Below, piece after piece: positions 16,858 through 25,491 of a stretch of DNA of 64,000 bases. A program made the translations under genes and the position numbers. This stretch comes from Neolewinella marina (lineage in GTDB: Bacteria; Bacteroidota; Bacteroidia; Chitinophagales; Saprospiraceae): the NCBI RefSeq assembly GCF_002631205.1, contig NZ_PDLO01000005.1:62001-126000 (forward strand), written 5' to 3'. The notes under the pieces were generated by a model. That model saw only the letters and a list, made by a program, of their open reading frames with translations, was not told where the DNA came from and ran no database searches. The first letter of the stretch is position 1. Each line of letters opens with the position of its first letter.

Positions 16858-17868
16858 ATGCCGGAGCCCACTCCCCTCATTGAATGCGTCGTCAACGTCA
16901 GTGAAGGCCGCAATGCCGCCACCCTCGAAGCCATCGCCACCGCCATCTCCGCCGTGGAGGATTGCTACCTGCTGCACCGCGACGTAGGTCCGGGGGCCCA
17001 CCGCACCGTATTCACCTTTGCCGGTCCGCCGGAGGCCGTGTTTGCCGGTGCCCTGGCCGTGTACGAAGTAGCCGCGGCACGTATCGATATGCGGGAGCAC
17101 CGGGGTACCCATCCCCGCAGCGGGGCGGTTGACGTTTGCCCCTTCGTCCCGATTTCGGGGATAAGCCTGGAGGAGGTGGCGGCGCGGACGCGGGTGCTGG
17201 GGCAGTTACTGGCCGAACGCTTCGACTTGCCCGTATTCCTGTACGCCGCGAGCGCCACGTCCCCCGACCGCTTCGGTCTGGAGCAGGTCCGCCGGGGGGA
17301 GTACGAAGGCCTCGCCGCCAAATTGCAGTTGCCGGAGTGGCAGCCCGACTTCGGGCCGTCGATTCCTCATCCGCGCCTCGGCGCCACGGTCATGGGAGCG
17401 CGGCCCTTCCTGATCGCCTGGAACATCAACCTGGCGCCGGAAGCCACCCTGGCCCAGGCCCGGCAACTGGCGGGGAGACTGCGCGGCAGCGGAACCAAGG
17501 GGCGGCCCGGACTTTTCCCCGGGCTGAAGGCCATCGGCTGGCACATCGAGGAGTACGGCCGGTGTCAGGTGAGTTGCAATGTAGTGGACCCCGATAACAC
17601 GGCCTTGGCCCGGGTGTACCTCACGGCCGTCAGCCTGGCCGACGGGATGAGGATCCGGGTAACCGGCTCGGAGCTCATCGGGCTCATTCCGGAACGGCAC
17701 CTGCGCGCCGCCGCCCGCGGATTCTGTTTCGAAGGCGGGTACGAAGAGGAAATGGAAACGGCCGTAACGGTACTTGGACTCGACGACCTGGGCCCATTTA
17801 ACTGGCGGAAGCGTGTGTTGGAAGCGGTATATCGTGACGCTGCTCAAACAGACCGTCGGAGCCAATAA
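16858..17868 (+). CDS. ftcD: glutamate formimidoyltransferase
   Basis: This 336-residue protein begins with ECVVNVSEGRNAATLEAI, the hallmark of formiminotransferase. Further motifs are LLHRDVGPGAHRTVFTFAG, REHRGTHPRSGAVDVCPFVP with the catalytic His region, and GLKAIGWHIEEYGRCQVSCN. The enzyme moves the formimino group of N-formimino-L-glutamate to tetrahydrofolate at the end of histidine degradation. The cyclodeaminase domain found in some fused FtcD proteins is absent, so this is the single-function form. No hutU, hutH or hutI gene is seen nearby. The last 71 bases overlap the convergent membrane-protein gene at 17798. Confidence 0.93.
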   Translation: MPEPTPLIECVVNVSEGRNAATLEAIATAISAVEDCYLLHRDVGPGAHRTVFTFAGPPEAVFAGALAVYEVAAARIDMREHRGTHPRSGAVDVCPFVPISGISLEEVAARTRVLGQLLAERFDLPVFLYAASATSPDRFGLEQVRRGEYEGLAAKLQLPEWQPDFGPSIPHPRLGATVMGARPFLIAWNINLAPEATLAQARQLAGRLRGSGTKGRPGLFPGLKAIGWHIEEYGRCQVSCNVVDPDNTALARVYLTAVSLADGMRIRVTGSELIGLIPERHLRAAARGFCFEGGYEEEMETAVTVLGLDDLGPFNWRKRVLEAVYRDAAQTDRRSQ

Positions 17869-18292
17869 AGTAGGACCGGCCGTCGCGCATGCGGATGCAC
17901 AGGCCCCGGCGACCGCCGAAATCAATGCACTGGAAGCGGGAGCTGGGGTCAACCAGGGCTCCAGACCACCGCGCCGAAGGCGTAACGTCGACGAAGGAGC
18001 AGTCCGCCATTTCCTTGGTGGGCAACTTCAGGCGGCTACCGACCAGGCCACGCGTCCGCACCTTGAGGTGCTTCTTGCTGACCTTGATGCGCAGCCGTGA
18101 GCTGTACACGCCGTACCACCCCAGGGCCACGAACAGGGCGATGAGGCCGGTAACGGTGGTGTCGTAAACGGTAACCCCATTGAAAATAGTGACGACCACC
18201 CGGTAAAGGACGAGGGAGGACATCAGCAGGAGGAGGGCAATGATGCCGGGGTTGCGGAAGCGCTGCTCTTCTTTGAAATAGGTTTTGGCCAT
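17798..18292 (-). CDS. small membrane protein with PH-like cytoplasmic domain, unknown
   Basis: The 164-residue protein begins at the ATG at 18292 (MAKTYFKEEQRFRNP), just before the first hydrophobic helix. Two membrane helices cover about residues 16-38 and 45-65. The rest is a beta-rich soluble part (KVSKKHLKVRTRGLVGSRLK, then RGLCIRMRDGRSYFIGSD) that resembles bacterial PH-like domains. I do not recognise a named family. It overlaps the convergent ftcD by 71 bases. It follows the T9SS protein gene on the same strand after an 83-base gap. Confidence 0.7.
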   Translation of the reverse strand: MAKTYFKEEQRFRNPGIIALLLLMSSLVLYRVVVTIFNGVTVYDTTVTGLIALFVALGWYGVYSSRLRIKVSKKHLKVRTRGLVGSRLKLPTKEMADCSFVDVTPSARWSGALVDPSSRFQCIDFGGRRGLCIRMRDGRSYFIGSDGLFEQRHDIPLPTHASAS

Positions 18293-18375
18293 GGTGAGAT
18301 TAGGTCTGGTAGACAGACATAACGTCACCGGATAAACTTTAGTTTACCTCAGGTTTACAATGAGTTAACATTGGG

Positions 18376-19785
18376 CTAATTTTTCACCACCCGCTGTTGT
18401 TCAGATCCCCACTGGATCAAATATACGCCAATAGGCAGGGAGTCCGCTTCCACTACGGCCTGCCGCCCCTCCACGGTAATGCGGAGCTGCTGGCTCACTT
18501 CCCGTCCCTGGAGGTCGAACATCCGGGGTTGTCCAGGCAGGTCGGCGGATGTGCGGACGGTGAGCCGGGAGGTGAAAGGATTGGGGAAGGTGAGTAGCTC
18601 ACTTTCGGGGGCTTCCCAAAGGGCGGTGACGACGGCGGAATAGTCGACCGTGCCGTCAAAATCGACCTGGGCGAGGCGGTAGAAGTTCGTCCCGGCAGCG
18701 GGCGTCGCATCCAGGTAACTGAAAGCGGCGTAGCGGTTGCTGGTACCATTGCCGGCCACTTCGTCCAGCGCTTCCCATTCCGTTCCATCTACGGACCGCT
18801 CCACGCGGAAGTAGTCGTTCTCGGTTTCCGAGGCTACTTCCCACTGCAGTTCCACGCCGGTAACGCGGGCGACGGCGCGGAAGTCGAGCCAGTCGACGGG
18901 GGCGGCGGCGTCGGAAACAACCAGGAAGAGGCTGTTCTGACTGAGCTGCAAACAGTTACCCGTCTGGATGCCGGAGAGGGTACTGCCGGGGAAGGTGGTG
19001 GGGTCGACCGTAGTCGTTTCGTAATCCACCCCGTACACCTCGTAGTCGCCAGCGTTTAGCGTGCGAAAATCGGCGGTAGGCGACTGGGCCACGATGTCGT
19101 CGGTAGCAGCCGTAGTGGCCAGGTAGGTATAGGCGTGGTTGGTGGCCAGGGGGGTACCCTGATAAAGGACGGGACCGGCCGGATCCACCGTAAGCGTATA
19201 GCTTAGGCCTCCTGAGGCAATACTGGAGTTGGGGATAGCCACAAAAATGAAATACTTCTGGCCGCCGGTCACCTCAAAAGTGATGGTGGGCCGGTTGGCA
19301 CCAGTGGTCGTCCCACTCGAGGCAACCCAGTTATCGCAAATGGCCTGGGTAATCGACGTACCCCGGAAGATGGAGAAGGTGTAGGTATTCTGGGGTATGG
19401 AGGGAGGATTTGACAGATTGGTCTTGCTGAGGGTGACCGCTCCACTCTGCGCCGGCTGGAAAGTATACAGGTCATACTTCACGTTGGTGTTCATTGCCGC
19501 ACAGGTTTCCGGCGTCTCGGGACCTGCCGAATTATCGGCCCGGAAATTTTTGGTAGTAGGGTCGCTGCTTTGCAAAACTCCACTGAATGAGGTCACCTCA
19601 TTTCCCGTGAGCGGGTACACCGGCAGCTGGGCTTCCGGGGTGCCGGCTTCGGCCGCAAGGATTATTTCCTCGGAACCAACGTTGTTGGTGACCGTTTGGC
19701 AAGCTCCACCCTGGGCGGAAATGAGGAAAGGAAGGAAGAGGGCACCAGCCATTAGTAGCCGGCGCAGGTTGTGTCGTTTGTTCAT
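18376..19785 (-). CDS. secreted protein with T9SS type A sorting domain
   Basis: The 469-residue precursor starts MNKRHNLRRLLMAGALFLPF, a signal peptide ending ISAQ. The N-terminal part contains a beta-sandwich region, with EICAAMNTN-like cysteine spacing and repeated Thr/Ser-rich strands. Near residues 320-400 there is a segment that follows the common DVDxDG-less surface protein pattern (WLDFRAVARVTGVELQWEVA, then VERSVDGTEWEALDEV). The C-terminus reads LLTFPNPFTSRL and ends QQRVVKN, a type 9 secretion sorting domain. It is probably a cell-surface or released adhesin-like protein. No enzymatic motif is visible. Confidence 0.85.
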   Translation of the reverse strand: MNKRHNLRRLLMAGALFLPFLISAQGGACQTVTNNVGSEEIILAAEAGTPEAQLPVYPLTGNEVTSFSGVLQSSDPTTKNFRADNSAGPETPETCAAMNTNVKYDLYTFQPAQSGAVTLSKTNLSNPPSIPQNTYTFSIFRGTSITQAICDNWVASSGTTTGANRPTITFEVTGGQKYFIFVAIPNSSIASGGLSYTLTVDPAGPVLYQGTPLATNHAYTYLATTAATDDIVAQSPTADFRTLNAGDYEVYGVDYETTTVDPTTFPGSTLSGIQTGNCLQLSQNSLFLVVSDAAAPVDWLDFRAVARVTGVELQWEVASETENDYFRVERSVDGTEWEALDEVAGNGTSNRYAAFSYLDATPAAGTNFYRLAQVDFDGTVDYSAVVTALWEAPESELLTFPNPFTSRLTVRTSADLPGQPRMFDLQGREVSQQLRITVEGRQAVVEADSLPIGVYLIQWGSEQQRVVKN

Positions 19786-19963
19786 AGTAGAGTAAAGGCA
19801 AGTCACATACGTGCCGCGCAATAGCGGACACCCATCCCACCGCACACCGGGTACGCGATGGGGCTACAAATTACACATTAGTACACTTATTTCCGACCGG
19901 GGTTTGGCGGGCAAACGTTAAAGACTGCCAATGGCATACTCAAAAACAGCTACCTTCCCCCCT

Positions 19964-21097
19964 ATGCGCATCATTTTCCACCTTGTTTTCCTGGCCACCC
20001 TCACCCTCCACGGCTGTCGGCAGTCCGCTCCCCTGCCCGACACTTCCGTCGTTTCCGGTGACGGCAGCCCCTGGCTCACCGGCTTTGAGAAGCCGGCCAC
20101 CAACCCGATCATGCGGGCCGACAGCAGCTATGCATTCGAGGATCCCCTGACCGGGAAAACGGTCAAATGGCAGCGGGCCGACGTATTCAACCCGGGTGCC
20201 GTGGTAAGGGGCGACAGCGTCTATCTCTTCTTTCGCGCCGAGGACAACCCCCGGGCCATTCTCGGACGCCGCACCAGTCGCATCGGCCTGGCCGCCAGCG
20301 CCGACGGCATCAACTTCACCCGCTACCCAGACCCGGTCCTCTACCCCGCCCCCGACAACAACCGCGAATTCGAAGACCCGGGTGGCTGCGAAGATCCCCG
20401 CGTGGTGGCCCTGGAAGACGGCCACTACCTCATGCTCTACACCGGCTGGAACCAGGAAGTGGCCCGCCTCTGCTCGGCTACCTCCACCGACCTGGTGAAC
20501 TGGACCAAGCACGGGCCGGTCTTCCAGGACGCCTATGGCGGCAAGTTCCACGACACCTGGTCGAAATCCGGCTCGGTCGTCTGTAAACTGAATGAAGAGG
20601 GGCAACTCGAGGCCGTGCCCATCAACGGAAAATACTGGATGTACTGGGGCGACGCAGTGGTGGGACTGGCCTACAGCGACGATCTGCTCGACTGGACGCC
20701 CGTACTTAACGCCGACAGCACCCTCTACGACCCCCTCCCGCGGCGTCCGGGCACCTTCGATAGCGGACTCAGCGAACCCGGCCCGCCGGCCCTGCTCACC
20801 GACGCGGGTATCCTGGTCCTCTACAACGGGAAGAACGAGGAGGTGGACTCCCTGCGCTCAATGGACATGGGCCCGGGGGCCTACTGCGGCGGTCAGGCCC
20901 TCTTCAGCGCCGAAGACCCGACGAAATTGCTGGACCGTATGGATGAGCCCTTCATTTGTCCTTCCATGCCCCACGAGATGACCGGACAGTACTCCTCCGG
21001 CACCACCTTCATCGAGGGACTGGTGTACTTCAAGGGCAAGTGGTACCTGTACTACGGCACGGCGGACTCCATGGTCGGCGTGGCCGTCCGCGACTAG
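19964..21097 (+). CDS. lipoprotein with five-bladed beta-propeller glycosidase fold (GH130/GH43-like)
   Basis: I use the ATG at 19964 because it directly precedes a lipoprotein signal (MRIIFHLVFLATLTLHGCRQ); an ATG 33 bases upstream is also in frame. That gives 377 residues. Repeated propeller-type strands carry FNPGAVVRGDSVYLFFRAED near residue 70, FEDPGGCEDPRVVALEDGHY near 128, MYWGDAVVGLAYSDDLLDW near 225 and KGKWYLYYGTADSMVGVAV at the end. This pattern matches bacterial glycoside hydrolase family 130-like proteins that act on beta-mannosides or related glycans. Being lipid-anchored, it probably acts on imported oligosaccharides. The substrate is inferred only. The stop shares CTAG with the convergent KTSC gene. 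Confidence 0.8.
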   Translation: MRIIFHLVFLATLTLHGCRQSAPLPDTSVVSGDGSPWLTGFEKPATNPIMRADSSYAFEDPLTGKTVKWQRADVFNPGAVVRGDSVYLFFRAEDNPRAILGRRTSRIGLAASADGINFTRYPDPVLYPAPDNNREFEDPGGCEDPRVVALEDGHYLMLYTGWNQEVARLCSATSTDLVNWTKHGPVFQDAYGGKFHDTWSKSGSVVCKLNEEGQLEAVPINGKYWMYWGDAVVGLAYSDDLLDWTPVLNADSTLYDPLPRRPGTFDSGLSEPGPPALLTDAGILVLYNGKNEEVDSLRSMDMGPGAYCGGQALFSAEDPTKLLDRMDEPFICPSMPHEMTGQYSSGTTFIEGLVYFKGKWYLYYGTADSMVGVAVRD

Positions 21098-21363
21098 GCC
21101 GCTTCCGCGGTCGCGGAGCTGGTGGCCTTCTCGCCTTCCGAAATGCGGGCCGCGGCGTACTTCTTGAAGATGTGGCGCTGCATGTAGCGGCCGATGCTGG
21201 CTACGGCACGCAGGCGCTGCCAGTGCTCGGAAGGGACGCCGAAGTAGGCGTAGACCGCCCCGTTGTTCCGAAACTTGACGAAGAGGGTATTGGCGGCCCG
21301 CAGGTAGCCCATCTCCGAGAGCATCTGGGAGTCGACCTTTTGCATTACGATGGGAAGTGCCAT
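21094..21363 (-). CDS. KTSC domain protein
   Basis: The 89-residue protein is one KTSC domain: V-D-S near residue 10, then GYLRAANTLFVKFRNNGAVY, AYFGVPSEHWQRLRAVASIG and RYMQRHIFKKY. The domain was named for its presence at the C-terminus of some lysyl-tRNA synthetases and is often found free. Its role is not established; nucleic-acid binding has been suggested. The stop codon overlaps that of the convergent GH130-like gene within the tetramer CTAG at 21094-21097. The 5' side is an AT-rich 96-base intergenic region with runs of T. Confidence 0.85.
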   Translation of the reverse strand: MALPIVMQKVDSQMLSEMGYLRAANTLFVKFRNNGAVYAYFGVPSEHWQRLRAVASIGRYMQRHIFKKYAAARISEGEKATSSATAEAA

Positions 21364-21459
21364 AACCGGATGATTTTCAGCTTACTGTTGTAAGTTGAAA
21401 ACACCCAAGGCTAGCAAAAAGTTGTTGTTTTAAAACTTTTTGTTGGTTTTAAACCAAGC

Positions 21460-22611
21460 TTATTTGCTCCCGAAAAAGCTCCGTACCCGGTCGCAGATGT
21501 ACTGCTGGGTGGCTTCGTCGAGTTCGCTGTGCATGGGCAGGGAGATGACCTCCTTGCAGAGGGTATCGGTGACGGGCAGAAAGTCGATCTTGTTGGCCGC
21601 CGTTCCCCGGAAGGCGCCCTGGTCGTAGAGGGGCACGGGGTAGTAGATCATGCTGGGGATGCCGGCTTCCTGGAGGTACTGCTGGAGGGCATCGCGGCGC
21701 CCGTCGGTCACGCGCAGGGTATACTGGTGGTAAACGTGGGTGCTGCTCGGCAGACGGGCGGGGGGGAGCAGGCCCTCGATTCCGGCGAGTTGCTGGTCGT
21801 AGTAGCGGGCGGCGCTCTGGCGGCTGGCGTTGTAGTCGTCGAGGCGGGGCAGCTTGCAGTTCAGGATGGCGGCCTGTACGGAGTCGAGTCGGCTGTTGCA
21901 GCCCACGACGTCGTGGTAGTAGCGGCGGTTTTGTCCGTGGTTGGCTACGGTGCGCAGGCGGGCCGCCAGTGCATCGTCGTCGGTATTGATGGCGCCCCCA
22001 TCGCCGTAGGCTCCCAGGTTCTTGCTGGGGTAGAAGCTGGTACACCCGATGTCGCCGAGGGTACCCGTGCGCCCCACCCTTCCGTCGGAGAAGGTGTAGG
22101 CCGCCCCGATGGCCTGGGCGTTGTCTTCCACGATTCGCAGGTCGTGCCGTTCGGCCAACCGGCGGATGGGCTCCATATCACAGCTCTGTCCGAAGAGATG
22201 GACGGGGATGATGGCGCGGGTCCGCGGCGTGATGGCCGGCTCGATGAGTTCCGCGGTCACGTTGAAGGTGAAGGGATCAACGTCTACCATCACCGGGCTG
22301 AGTCCCAGCAGCGCGATCACCTCAGCGGAAGCCACGTAGGTGAAGGCCGGTACGATCACCTCGTCGCCGGGTTTCAGGCCGAGGGCCATCAGCGCGATCT
22401 GCAGGGCGTCGGTTCCGTTGGCACACGGGATGACGTGCTTGCAGCCGAGGTAGTTCTCCAAACCCGATTGGAAATCCTTCACCGCCGGTCCGTTGATAAA
22501 GGCTCCTCCGCGAATCACCTCCAACACTGCCTGGTCAACTTCTTCCTGCATCGCTTCGTACTGGGTCCGGAGATCGACCATTTGGATGTTGGTGGGGGGA
22601 GTGGAAGTCAT
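21460..22611 (-). CDS. DegT/DnrJ/EryC1/StrS-type PLP aminotransferase
   Basis: The 383-residue protein shows a class III-like sugar aminotransferase fold. CANGTDALQIALMALG near residue 62, PAFTYVASAEVIALLG near 88, DNAQAIGAAY near 163 and the PLP lysine in FYPSKNLGAYGDGGAI near 190 are all present. Such enzymes place an amino group on nucleotide-linked keto-sugars for surface polysaccharide or glycan synthesis. Other sugar-nucleotide genes are not adjacent, although a family 2 glycosyltransferase lies a few kilobases away. Three 10-base repeats with 19-base period lie just upstream (22629-22676). ATG 22611 gives the expected family N-terminus (QMVDLRTQY). Confidence 0.9.
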   Translation of the reverse strand: MTSTPPTNIQMVDLRTQYEAMQEEVDQAVLEVIRGGAFINGPAVKDFQSGLENYLGCKHVIPCANGTDALQIALMALGLKPGDEVIVPAFTYVASAEVIALLGLSPVMVDVDPFTFNVTAELIEPAITPRTRAIIPVHLFGQSCDMEPIRRLAERHDLRIVEDNAQAIGAAYTFSDGRVGRTGTLGDIGCTSFYPSKNLGAYGDGGAINTDDDALAARLRTVANHGQNRRYYHDVVGCNSRLDSVQAAILNCKLPRLDDYNASRQSAARYYDQQLAGIEGLLPPARLPSSTHVYHQYTLRVTDGRRDALQQYLQEAGIPSMIYYPVPLYDQGAFRGTAANKIDFLPVTDTLCKEVISLPMHSELDEATQQYICDRVRSFFGSK

Positions 22612-22628
22612 CTGGGAGAGGGGAGTTG

Positions 22629-22676
22629 GTTCTTTAGGGGGGGAATAGTTCTTTAGGCCGCCGTTAGTTCTTTAGG
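22629..22676. repeat. three direct repeats, 19-base period, upstream of DegT gene
   Basis: GTTCTTTAGG occurs at 22629-22638, 22648-22657 and 22667-22676, each start 19 bases after the last. On the strand of the aminotransferase gene they read CCTAAAGAAC and end 18 bases before its ATG. A regulator covering roughly two helical turns per site is one reading; replication slippage is another. Confidence 0.55.
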
Positions 22677-22767
22677 CGGCCCGGGGGGGGCGAACTGTCT
22701 CTATTAACTCCTATCAAGGCCTACGGTTTTACCGGGACCGACCACCTTGCCATCTCCCTGGGAATCG

Positions 22768-23538
22768 CTAGAAGCCCATTTCGACAATCTCCACGCCTTC
22801 GGTATCGAAGAGGGAGTGGTCGATGTTGTTGCCCGATTTGATGTCGGTGAAGTGGGTCTCGTAGGTGGTCTTGCCGTCCTCGGTGGTGGACTGGATGGGG
22901 AATCCATCGGCCAGGTCCTGGAGGCCGGGGGGTACCGACATCTTCTTGGCGCCCGGGCCTCCCATGACACTGGAGATGCGGCCGAATACATCCTCGGTAC
23001 TCAGGTCGAGGTCCTTGGTGACCCAGGACCGGGTGGTGGTGTTTTCCTTGGTGTTTTCCACAATGACGAGTTCGCAGTCGTAGCCGTCGATGGTGCGGCG
23101 CTCACCGGTTCTTTCGATGCGCAGGTGGTCGGTGGATTCGTCGACGGATTTGGCGAAGAGGCTACCCAGTTTCGGAACCTTCATCCGGTAGGCCTGGGTT
23201 TCTCCCTTCTTGTCGGTGGTGATCATGGTGGTCTTGCCGTCGGAACCGTCGAAGATCATGCGGACGGGCCCCTCACCCGTGTCCGCCATGCGCATGGCCA
23301 CCTTGTCGCCGGTTGCGCCGAGTTCCACGCTGTTCTCCTCCGACTTGTTGCGCTTCTGCTCGGTGACGACCATCGTCAGGCTGAAGGCGGTACCGGTCTG
23401 CACCGGCGCAGTAAGTAGACGGGTGGATTCCGGGGCGGCGGGGAGGTCAGGGGCGGCGTAGGCCAGGGTCGGTTGACCAGCCGCGGGGGCGGACAGGATT
23501 CCTAATAAAAGGGCGGATAAAATTAGGCGGTTCATCAT
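22768..23538 (-). CDS. DUF4412-type secreted protein
   Basis: The 256-residue protein begins at tandem ATG codons (MMNRLILSALLLGILSAPAA), a signal peptide. The mature part includes FSLTMVVTEQKRNKSEENSV near residue 62, KVAMRMADTGEGPVRMIFDG, then a DYDCELVIVENTKENTTTRSW-like region (residues ~170-190). This is the pattern of DUF4412 proteins, a LolA-like beta-sandwich family found mainly in Bacteroidota and of unknown role. It is monocistronic. The divergent strand carries a small hydrophobic ORF at 23723. Confidence 0.78.
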   Translation of the reverse strand: MMNRLILSALLLGILSAPAAGQPTLAYAAPDLPAAPESTRLLTAPVQTGTAFSLTMVVTEQKRNKSEENSVELGATGDKVAMRMADTGEGPVRMIFDGSDGKTTMITTDKKGETQAYRMKVPKLGSLFAKSVDESTDHLRIERTGERRTIDGYDCELVIVENTKENTTTRSWVTKDLDLSTEDVFGRISSVMGGPGAKKMSVPPGLQDLADGFPIQSTTEDGKTTYETHFTDIKSGNNIDHSLFDTEGVEIVEMGF

Positions 23539-23722
23539 GGCGTTTCGTGGTTGGTTGGTGCGCCGCTTAATGCGATCACTTTCCATCCCGTTACACGGCA
23601 CGCCTGCTTTCTGGAATCGGGTGGGCTATTCCCGGACGCCCCGCCCGCCAAACTTCCAATCCGAAGCGAGGGTTATACCCGTAGGTATTGTATTCTTCTC
23701 TATTTACCCCAATGAAAACCCC

Positions 23723-23836
23723 ATGAAACAGTCCGCTGCCCTGAAGGGAGAGCTTTCCCGCATCCTCTTCCTGGTTTTTCTCAGCCTGGTCTTTCTGGCC
23801 CTGTTTTTCCTGCCCAGCCTGGCCCAGCTTTTCTAG
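23723..23836 (+). CDS. putative 37-residue single-span membrane protein
   Basis: ATG 23723 opens MKQSAALKGELSRILFLVFL, then a strongly hydrophobic stretch to the end (SLAQLF). This would give one membrane helix with a basic, cytoplasmic N-terminus. The stop shares CTAG with the convergent Xer gene stop (23833-23836), the same arrangement seen at 21094. The frame is open further upstream but without plausible sequence. No homologue is known to me; the short length keeps confidence low. Confidence 0.4.
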   Translation: MKQSAALKGELSRILFLVFLSLVFLALFFLPSLAQLF

Positions 23837-24741
23837 CCCCGGTTGGCCGGGTGGAAGGATAAAATCGTTTCCCGCAGGAAATCCGTATCCAGGTGGGTAT
23901 AGATTTCGGTGGTGAGGATCGACTCATGGCCGAGTAATTCCTGCACCGCCCGCAGGTCCGCCCCGCCCTCAATGAGGTGGGTAGCGAAGGAGTGGCGGAA
24001 GGTATGGGGGCTCACCCGCTTGTCGATCCCCGCTTCCGCCGCGTATTTCTTCACCGCCGTAAAGACCGACACCCGGCTCAGCGCTCCGCCCCGACGGTTC
24101 AAAAAGACGGTATTTTCGTCTTTGATTTCGGGCAGCTGATCCCGCACGTGCCGCATATAGATCTCCAGGTGTTTCACCGCTGCGGGCCCGATCGGCACCA
24201 GTCGCTCCTTGTTCCCCTTACCCGTTACCCGCAGAAATTCCTGGTCCAGGTAGAGGTCGGAGAGCCGCAGGCCGGTGGCTTCGCTTACCCGCAATCCACA
24301 GGCGTAAAGCGTTTCCAGCAGGGCGCGGTCGCGCAGTCCGTGGTCGGTGCTCAGGTCGATGGCGGCGAGCAGGGCGCGGATCTCCTCGTAGGACAGCACT
24401 TCGGGAATCTTACGGCCGAGTTTCGGGGCGCGCAGCAATTCGGTGGGGTCGCGGTCGATCACCCGCTCGTCCAACAGGAAGGCGAAGAAGGTTTTCAGGG
24501 CCGACACCAGCCGGGCCTGGGAGCGGGGGGCCAGTCCGAGTTCCGCCAGGTGCTGCAGGAAGCCGTCGAGGTGCAGGCACTCAATCTCCCCCACTCCCGG
24601 GCTCCATCCGCGCAGGTCGAGGTAGGCGGGCAGTTTCTCCAGGTCGCTGCGGTAGGCCTTCAGGGTGTGTTCGCTGTAGCCGCGGGTGAGCTTCAGGTAG
24701 GCTTCGAAGGAGCGGAAGAGGGGCAACCAGCGGTTCTGCAT
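23833..24741 (-). CDS. xerD: XerD-type tyrosine recombinase
   Basis: This 302-residue protein starts MQNRWLPLFRSFEAYLKLTR at the ATG at 24741. The N-terminal SAM-like DNA-binding domain covers about residues 5-100. The catalytic domain has the first Arg in YACGLRVSEATGLRLSDL near residue 155, the Lys in VTGKGNKERLVPIG, then HTFRHSFATHLIEGG (His and Arg) and GHESILTTEIYTHLD, with the nucleophilic Tyr. All six catalytic residues are present. Length and motifs match XerC/XerD, which resolves chromosome dimers at dif. No integron or element boundary is seen here, so the housekeeping role is preferred over an integrase role. Confidence 0.9.
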   Translation of the reverse strand: MQNRWLPLFRSFEAYLKLTRGYSEHTLKAYRSDLEKLPAYLDLRGWSPGVGEIECLHLDGFLQHLAELGLAPRSQARLVSALKTFFAFLLDERVIDRDPTELLRAPKLGRKIPEVLSYEEIRALLAAIDLSTDHGLRDRALLETLYACGLRVSEATGLRLSDLYLDQEFLRVTGKGNKERLVPIGPAAVKHLEIYMRHVRDQLPEIKDENTVFLNRRGGALSRVSVFTAVKKYAAEAGIDKRVSPHTFRHSFATHLIEGGADLRAVQELLGHESILTTEIYTHLDTDFLRETILSFHPANRG

Positions 24742-24804
24742 AAGTAATTCTTGGGGGCGGCGGCGCGCGGGTTCCGGGGAAGGACTTGGCACCCGCGTCC
24801 GCGC

Positions 24805-25491
24805 CTACTGGGCCAGCAGAAAGCCGCCTTCGGGCTGCCGTTCAATGATGAGGCCACGGAAATCCTCGCGGAAGGCGGCTACCTCCAGTCCCTCGAATTC
24901 CTCCCGCGCGTGGGTGGTCGTGAGCACCACCACGGGGCAGCCCGCGTTGTTGGCCGCCCGGGCACCGGTGACGCTGTCCTCGAAGATGAGGCACTCGCTC
25001 AGCGGCACCCCGATGCCTTCCGCGGCCTGGTGGAAGACTTCCGGATCGGGCTTGCCGTTCTTCACCATGCCCGAATGCACCACGTGACCGAAGAGGGAGC
25101 GGAGCCCCAGGCCGTCGATGACGAAGAAGGCGTTCTCCTCCGGCCCCGCGGTGCCCACCGCCATAGGCACATCCTGGGCGTAGGCGTGCTTGATGAACTC
25201 CAGGGCGCCACCGACCGTGTTGGCCTCCAACTCGGGCGCGAAGATTTCCCGGTAGGCGGCCTCCTTGTCACGGGAAATGGCCAGCCGCTCGTCGGGGGAA
25301 TAGCGGTCCCCGAAGAGGCGCTCCAGGATCTCGGTGTTCACCCCGTGGATCTCCTCCTTCACCCGCTCGATGGTGTAGTCGAGTCCCAGCTCCCCCAGCT
25401 TGCGCTGCCAGGCCCGGTGGTGGACCATCATATTGTCCACCAGGGTACCGTCGAGGTCAAAGAGAATGCCGGAGAAAGGGATGGGGGTCAT
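24805..25491 (-). CDS. HAD-superfamily hydrolase (beta-phosphoglucomutase-like)
   Basis: The 228-residue protein has motif I in ILFDLDGTLVDNMMVHHRAW near residue 10, with the nucleophile Asp and the acid-base Asp. The helical cap follows, then motif II-like VGTAGPEENAF, motif III KNGKPDPEVFHQAA near 142 and motif IV EDSVTGARAANNAGC near 170. This matches the beta-phosphoglucomutase and phosphatase subgroup of subfamily I. Whether it isomerises sugar phosphates or only hydrolyses them cannot be decided. It precedes a 185-base gap containing words related to the tRNA-proximal repeat. Confidence 0.87.
   Translation of the reverse strand: MTPIPFSGILFDLDGTLVDNMMVHHRAWQRKLGELGLDYTIERVKEEIHGVNTEILERLFGDRYSPDERLAISRDKEAAYREIFAPELEANTVGGALEFIKHAYAQDVPMAVGTAGPEENAFFVIDGLGLRSLFGHVVHSGMVKNGKPDPEVFHQAAEGIGVPLSECLIFEDSVTGARAANNAGCPVVVLTTTHAREEFEGLEVAAFREDFRGLIIERQPEGGFLLAQ

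Noticed and set aside
23833-24741. Phage or element integrase
   Set aside because: Length and motifs fit housekeeping XerD, with no attachment-site repeats or mobile genes alongside.
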